Below, in pieces: positions 59,243 to 64,000 of a DNA stretch of 64,000 nucleotides. Origin of the DNA: Opitutales bacterium (GTDB taxonomy: Bacteria > Verrucomicrobiota > Verrucomicrobiia > Opitutales > UBA953); the NCBI GenBank assembly GCA_024697185.1, contig JAILGB010000029.1, positions 36,259 through 100,258 of the forward strand. The letters are read 5' to 3'. The number at the start of each line of letters is the position of its first letter. Position 1 is the first letter of the stretch. Made by a program: the position numbers and the translations under genes. Below the pieces are notes generated by a model, which had not been told where the DNA came from, made no database searches, and saw nothing but the letters and a program-made list of their open reading frames with translations.

Positions 59243-59316
59243 GCGGCTATCGTTCAGTGGTAGGACTCCACTCTTCCAAAGTGGTAAGGTCAGTTCGAGT
59301 CTGACTAGCCGCACCA
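59243..59316 (+). tRNA. tRNA-Gly (TCC)
   Basis: GCGGCTA...TAGCCGCACCA, anticodon loop CTTCCAA. Confidence 0.94.
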
Positions 59317-59400
59317 CTTTTTTTAATCTTAAAATCACGGATCGCGATTTTAAGTTTTTTTGTTTATGTCCCCTAACGATGCCTATATAATGATTTCATT

Positions 59401-59709
59401 ATGAAAATCGCATTATCGACAATTGTTCTTACCTTGATTCATTTTATTTTGGTCCTTGTGCAATATACGGGGCATCTTCCGTCGATCGTTTTTAAGGTTA
59501 TCGGTCAGCCGGGCATTTGGGTTGCCAATGCTATGGGCTGGTATGGCTGGGGAACGGCGGAAGGCTCCCTGGCGACCATCGGCGCGTTCGCGACAGGAGG
59601 CGCCAATCCCCAATGGCCGCTTTCTTTTTGGCTCTGCATGCTCGCGACATCTGTTGTCTGGGGTGTTGTTTTGGGTTTTGCGCTCCAGCTGGTTTTTAAG
59701 AAAAAATAA
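59401..59709 (+). CDS. Small hypothetical membrane protein
   Basis: 102-aa ORF with several TM segments. Confidence 0.6.
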   Translation: MKIALSTIVLTLIHFILVLVQYTGHLPSIVFKVIGQPGIWVANAMGWYGWGTAEGSLATIGAFATGGANPQWPLSFWLCMLATSVVWGVVLGFALQLVFKKK

Positions 59710-59721
59710 AAAGGCTTTCTC

Positions 59722-60648
59722 GTGGAGAATCTTGTAATTATCGGTAGCGGCTGCGCGGGTGCGACAGCGGCGATCTATGCGGCGCGCGCCGGCTTTTCGC
59801 CTTTGGTGCTCGAAGGCAATGTTCCCGGCGGTCAGATTACAACGACGTCGGTCGTCGAAAATTTCCCGGGCTTTCCGGACGGCGTTGACGGTTTTTCGCT
59901 GACATATTCAATGCATCAGCAGGCAGAAAAATTTGGCGCGCGTTTCGAGTTTGATGCGGTCGATTCGGTGGATTTTTCGGGAACGGTAAAAAAACTGAAT
60001 TTAATCTCGGGAAAGACGCTCGAAGCGAAAGCGGTTATTGTCGCAACCGGTGCGACGCCACGTTTTTTGGGCGTTCCCGGGGAAAAGGAATTTTTTGGCG
60101 GGAACGGCGTTTCGACTTGTGCGACTTGTGACGGCGCGTTTTACAAGGACAAGGAGATTGCCGTTATCGGCGGCGGAGATACGGCGGCGGAAGAGGCGCA
60201 GTTTTTGACGCGTTTTGCGTCCAAAGTTTATTTGGTGCACCGTCGCGACAAATTGCGCGCGTCAGAAATCATGGTTTCCCGCGTCATGAACAATCCCAAG
60301 ATCGTTCCCGTCCTCAATGCTGTCGTGGAGCGGATCCTCGGCGGCGACAACGGTAAAGTCCGCGCGCTTGTCGTCAAGGATAAGCTTAGCGGCGAAGAAC
60401 GCGAGATTGCCCTGTCGGGAATTTTTGTCGCGATCGGTCACGAGCCGGACACAAAGTTTTTGAAAGGCGCGTTGCCGATGGATGATGACGGCACATTGCG
60501 CACGGAGGGCGAGACCGGCGTCAAGACGGCAATCCCGGGAGTTTTTGTCGCGGGCGATTGCGCGGACCGTCATTATCGTCAGGCGATTACAGCGGCGGGA
60601 ACGGGCGCCCGCGCCGGTATTGAGGCGGGACGCTTTCTTGAAGGCTAA
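59722..60648 (+). CDS. trxB: Thioredoxin-disulfide reductase
   Basis: IIGSGCAGATAAIYAARAG, CATCDGAFYKDKEIAVIGGGDTAAEEA. Confidence 0.95.
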   Translation: MENLVIIGSGCAGATAAIYAARAGFSPLVLEGNVPGGQITTTSVVENFPGFPDGVDGFSLTYSMHQQAEKFGARFEFDAVDSVDFSGTVKKLNLISGKTLEAKAVIVATGATPRFLGVPGEKEFFGGNGVSTCATCDGAFYKDKEIAVIGGGDTAAEEAQFLTRFASKVYLVHRRDKLRASEIMVSRVMNNPKIVPVLNAVVERILGGDNGKVRALVVKDKLSGEEREIALSGIFVAIGHEPDTKFLKGALPMDDDGTLRTEGETGVKTAIPGVFVAGDCADRHYRQAITAAGTGARAGIEAGRFLEG

Positions 60649-60665
60649 TTTCCGTTTTTATCCAA

Positions 60666-61292
60666 ATGGCTGCGCTTGTCGCCTGGCTTTTGACCCATAT
60701 CAATTATTGGACGGTCGCGATTTTTATGGCGGTCGAGAGTTCCTTTGTCCCGTTCCCGTCGGAAGTGGTCGTCCCTCCCGGCGCGTATAAGGCGGCGGCA
60801 GGCGAACTCTCTCTCATCTGGGTTGTCATCGTGGCGACCGTCGGCGCAGATCTCGGCGCTCTTTTCAACTATTACATAGCGCGCTACTTCGGGCGCGATT
60901 TCGTTTATCGTTTTGCCCAATCCAAACTCGGGCGGCTCTGCCTGCTCAACGAGGAAAAAATCGCGCGCGCCGAACTGTTTTTCAGAAAATACGGCGCGGT
61001 CGCAACGATGACGGGACGGCTCGTTCCCGTTGTCCGGCAGTTTATCTCCATTCCCGCCGGGCTCTCAAAAATGCCCGTAGGAAAATTTTTGATATACACG
61101 ACACTCGGCGCGGGAGCGTGGAATATTGTTTTGGCAGTGATCGGCTATGCCTTGCACTCCGTCGTCGCATATGAAGACCTGGTCCCGATGGTGGAGTCTT
61201 ACAGCAAGCCGATCGGACTCGCGATCGCCCTGGTCGCCGCGCTTGCGCTGCTCGTTGTCTTTTTAAAAAAACGCTTTGAAATCCAAAAATAA
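60666..61292 (+). CDS. DedA family membrane protein
   Basis: ESSFVPFPSEVVVPPGAYKAAAGE, GRLVPVVRQFISIPAGLSKM. Confidence 0.92.
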   Translation: MAALVAWLLTHINYWTVAIFMAVESSFVPFPSEVVVPPGAYKAAAGELSLIWVVIVATVGADLGALFNYYIARYFGRDFVYRFAQSKLGRLCLLNEEKIARAELFFRKYGAVATMTGRLVPVVRQFISIPAGLSKMPVGKFLIYTTLGAGAWNIVLAVIGYALHSVVAYEDLVPMVESYSKPIGLAIALVAALALLVVFLKKRFEIQK

Positions 61293-61385
61293 AAACAGGG
61301 CGCGAAGATTTTTTGCTTGCTTTCGCTCTGTCCCGGTGGCAGAATAGAATAACAATTTCAAATAACCATTTATTTTTTAAAAATT

Positions 61386-61556
61386 ATGCCACGCGAAACC
61401 GTTATTATCGAATGCACAGAAGCTCGCAAGGAAGGTAAAAATCCTTCACGCTATATGACCACCCGCAACAAAAAGACGATGCAGGAGAAGGTTGAGAAGA
61501 TGAAATACAACCCGTCGCTCCGCCGTCGCACACTTCATCGTGAGATTAAGGGCTAA
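61386..61556 (+). CDS. rpmG: 50S ribosomal protein L33
   Basis: MPRETVIIECTEARKEGKNPSRYMTTRNKKTMQEKVEKMKYNPSLRRRTLHREIKG (too short for the supplied ORF track). Confidence 0.93.
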   Translation: MPRETVIIECTEARKEGKNPSRYMTTRNKKTMQEKVEKMKYNPSLRRRTLHREIKG

Positions 61557-61651
61557 AAGTTCTTTTTGGATTTTTTTCATAATAGTTTGATTATCGGTTA
61601 AGCTCGCGGGAACGCGGGCTTTTCCTATTAAAAGCGCGGAAGTTTTTTTTT

Positions 61652-63436
61652 ATGCCGTCATCGTCAAAACGAAGATTTTCGCCCCGACGTTTTTGGAGCC
61701 GGGCTCTTGCGGACCGTCCGTCTTTTTGGACTTCGACGCTGATGGCTCTGTGCGTTTTTTTGTCGGCAGCAGAGTTGGCGACGACGGTCGGTTACAGTCT
61801 CGACGACAGCGTTTTTGCGATTTATGCGCGTTCGATCTCGGCTCTTTGCGTCCTTTTGTTTTGGTTGCAGGAAGTAATTCGCATTCATTTGACGCGCAAG
61901 CCTTTGTTCCCGTATTTGTTTGAGCACAAATTTGATTTTGTGCTCTTGCTGGCGATGTTGCTCTTGCCGGTTGCGGGTTCCCTGATGCCTTTTTTGGACG
62001 GCGGGGCGATCAATATTGAGGCGTCTTTGACGTTCCCGGAGATTGCGATGCACTGCATTGTGTTGGTTTTTGGCTTGTTGCGCGGCATTCGTTTTCTGCA
62101 AAACATTTCCTTGTCGCCCGGTTTGATTTTTATTTTGAGTTTTGCCGTTTTGATATCGATCGGGACGATTTTGTTGTTGATGCCCAACGCTACGGTCGGC
62201 GAGGAGGGACTCGGTTTTGTTGACGCGGCGTTTTTTGCGACGAGCGCGGTTTGTGTGACGGGGCTTGTTCCCGTGGAGAGTATGCCGGAGACGCTTTCGA
62301 CGACGGGACAGATGATTTTGCTGGTGCTTTGTCAGTTGGGCGGTTTGGGAGTGATGACGATCACCTACTTTTTTGCCTTTTTCTTCGACGGCGGTTTGTC
62401 GATTCGAAACCGCTTCGCTTTCGGCGATCTTTTTAACGAACGCAATGTCTCAACAATCGGTGTCACGCTTTTTACGGTTGTGCTTTTTACGGCGATTGTG
62501 GAGACGCTCGGCGCGGTGGCGATTTATTTTTCTGTCGCGGGAACGCCGGCGGTCGATTCGCCCGTTTATTTTTCGATCTTCCATTCGATAATGGCATTTT
62601 GCAATGCGGGATTCTCGATCGTTCCCGACGGCTTGTGCAATCCCGAATTTGTGCAAAATACCGCCGTTTTGTCGGCGATCGGGATTTTGACGGTTTTCGG
62701 AGCTCTGGGTTTCCCGGTGGTTCGCGATTTGACTTTGTCCGCCTGGACGCATTTGCGCCGTAGGATGTTCCCGTTGGTCGATCAGCTGCCGCAAAAAATG
62801 ATGACGCACACGCGCGTCGTGATGGTGACGACACTGATTGTTTCCGTTGCGGGAACGCTGATTTTGTGGCTGACGGAGCAGGGCGATTTCTTTTCCGCGC
62901 TTTTTTCGGCATTTGCGTCGCGAACGGCGGGTTTTGCCGTAACGGATACGGCGACGCTTTCAAATGCGTCCTTGTTTGTGATGATGGTGTTGATGCTCAT
63001 TGGCGGCGCGCCTTTTTCGACGGCGGGCGGCATCAAGGTGACGACTTTCGCCATTGCGATTTTGGCGCTCAAACAATATCTTTTGGGCAGACGGGATCTG
63101 GAGATTTTCGGGCGTCGTCTCGATAGCGATATCGCTAATCAGGCGTTAGCGATTGTTTTGCTGACGCTCGGACTCTTTGCGCTCGTCGCAATCGTCGTCT
63201 GCGCGCTTCACCCCGAAATCCGCGCGATCGAGGTCATGTTCGAGTCGGTTTCCGCAGTGGGAACAGTCGGGCTTTCTTGCGGGATCACGGCAAAACTTTG
63301 CTGGATCGCCAAATTATGCTTAATTTTTGCCATGTTTATTGGTAGAATAGGTGTGTTGCTATTTTTCGCGTCCTTTATTTCCAAGCGCAACGTCAACAAC
63401 ACTGCGCGCTATCCGGAGACAACGATTACGCTTTAA
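61652..63436 (+). CDS. TrkH family potassium uptake protein
   Basis: FFATSAVCVTGL, AFCNAGFSI, GGAPFSTAGGIKVTTFA, SAVGTVGLSCGIT selectivity-filter repeats. Confidence 0.93.
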   Translation: MPSSSKRRFSPRRFWSRALADRPSFWTSTLMALCVFLSAAELATTVGYSLDDSVFAIYARSISALCVLLFWLQEVIRIHLTRKPLFPYLFEHKFDFVLLLAMLLLPVAGSLMPFLDGGAINIEASLTFPEIAMHCIVLVFGLLRGIRFLQNISLSPGLIFILSFAVLISIGTILLLMPNATVGEEGLGFVDAAFFATSAVCVTGLVPVESMPETLSTTGQMILLVLCQLGGLGVMTITYFFAFFFDGGLSIRNRFAFGDLFNERNVSTIGVTLFTVVLFTAIVETLGAVAIYFSVAGTPAVDSPVYFSIFHSIMAFCNAGFSIVPDGLCNPEFVQNTAVLSAIGILTVFGALGFPVVRDLTLSAWTHLRRRMFPLVDQLPQKMMTHTRVVMVTTLIVSVAGTLILWLTEQGDFFSALFSAFASRTAGFAVTDTATLSNASLFVMMVLMLIGGAPFSTAGGIKVTTFAIAILALKQYLLGRRDLEIFGRRLDSDIANQALAIVLLTLGLFALVAIVVCALHPEIRAIEVMFESVSAVGTVGLSCGITAKLCWIAKLCLIFAMFIGRIGVLLFFASFISKRNVNNTARYPETTITL

Positions 63437-63447
63437 AAAAAACAAAA

Positions 63448-63523
63448 GGGCCTATAGCTCAGCGGTTAGAGCAGGGAACTCATAATTCCTTGGTCGCAGG
63501 TTCGAACCCTGCTGGGCCCACCA
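63448..63523 (+). tRNA. tRNA with CAT anticodon (Met or Ile2)
   Basis: GGGCCTA...TGGGCCCACCA, anticodon loop CTCATAA. Confidence 0.93.
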
Positions 63524-63527
63524 GTAA

Positions 63528-63560
63528 AAAAAGAGGAAAGATATACTTCCTCTTTTTTCT
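63528..63560 (+). terminator. Rho-independent terminator after tRNA
   Basis: AAAAAGAGGAA-N-TTCCTCTTTTTT. Confidence 0.8.
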
Positions 63561-63871
63561 TGTTTTAAAGGGGGCAAGAAAGCCCAATGTTTGCGGGTGT
63601 TTGCAAAAGATTCGTTTGATGCGACCAAGCTGTCACTTTTGATAATTTTTGCCAGGATACCGCCCGCCGCACCAAAATAGATACTTTTGGATTGAGCTCA
63701 CTCAGACCATTTTGCCCTGATAATACTAGCCTCTGACCTGCCAAGTTCGTATCCTATATCCTCGCCACTCTTGAACAAATCAGAAAAGAGATACCGGTAA
63801 ATGTAACCTTAATTATAAGTGGGATTATCACACCAAATTTATTGACTCCGAAAATTTCCGCGCTAATATTA

Positions 63872-63886
63872 GAACATAAATAGAAC
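63872..63886. promoter_or_regulatory. LexA-box-like direct repeat GAAC-N7-GAAC
   Basis: GAACATAAATAGAAC, 15 bp upstream of Y-family polymerase ATG. Confidence 0.5.
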
Positions 63887-63900
63887 ATTTAAGAGGTAAA

Positions 63901-64000
63901 ATGCGCCAGCACGTTATAGCTTTGGTTGATTGTGACTGCTTTTTCGTTTCTTGCGAGCGGAAAGATAACCCCGATTTGCAGGGAAAGCCGGTATGCGTGA
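63901..64000 (+). CDS. Y-family DNA polymerase (UmuC/DinB-like), truncated by window
   Basis: MRQHVIALVDCDCFFVSCERKDNPDLQGKPVCV. Confidence 0.85.
   Translation, partial: MRQHVIALVDCDCFFVSCERKDNPDLQGKPVCV

Noticed and set aside
365-63262. Treating the dispersed motif as a transposon or CRISPR repeat
   Set aside because: Copies are only about 9 bp, with no shared longer flanks, no regular spacing, no target-site duplications and no cas or transposase genes in the window.
365-63262. Explaining the motif purely by high GC content or codon preference
   Set aside because: It appears on both strands, in several reading frames (AGT, RE, GN, VPA, RSR, FP) and in intergenic hairpins, which codon preference alone does not predict; a shuffle test is still needed.

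Overview
The window looks like chromosomal DNA from a Verrucomicrobia/Opitutae-like Gram-negative bacterium; this taxon is an inference from gene content. It is mostly ordinary housekeeping DNA: mraZ-rsmH start of a dcw cluster, MacB-like ABC transporter, truA, ABC-F ATPase, AT-rich glycan cluster (glycosyltransferase, PP-loop protein, flippase, pyruvyl transferase), rplM-rpsI, comM/yifB, nadE, gatB, mfd, M3 peptidase, queH, AGE epimerase, DUF262 protein, TetR-RND efflux operon, sdhCAB, autotransporter, DinG-like helicase, LPS-export-like protein, polyprenyl synthetase, GH29 fucosidase, trxB, dedA, rpmG, trkH, four tRNAs and the start of a Y-family polymerase gene. The main unexplained signal is a very abundant dispersed short word, 5'-GCGGGAACG-3' / 5'-CGTTCCCGC-3'. 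By eye I tallied about 280 copies of its 6-bp core (GGGAAC/GTTCCC) in 64 kb, against roughly 31 expected for a random 6-mer. It occurs on both strands, in genes and between them. It forms head-to-head pairs that act as terminator hairpins, it is read as VPA / AGT / RE / GN peptides inside proteins, and it is sparse in some conserved or recently acquired genes. This resembles DNA-uptake sequences (DUS/USS) or HIP1, but I know of no description of this word in this lineage. Secondary signals: a ~20-bp-phased array of DnaA-box-like nonamers between mraZ and rsmH, a perfect 21-bp inverted repeat inside a pyruvyl-transferase gene, an unidentified structured leader upstream of rplM, and a GAAC-N7-GAAC direct repeat upstream of the Y-family polymerase. 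All counts are by eye and need computational confirmation.
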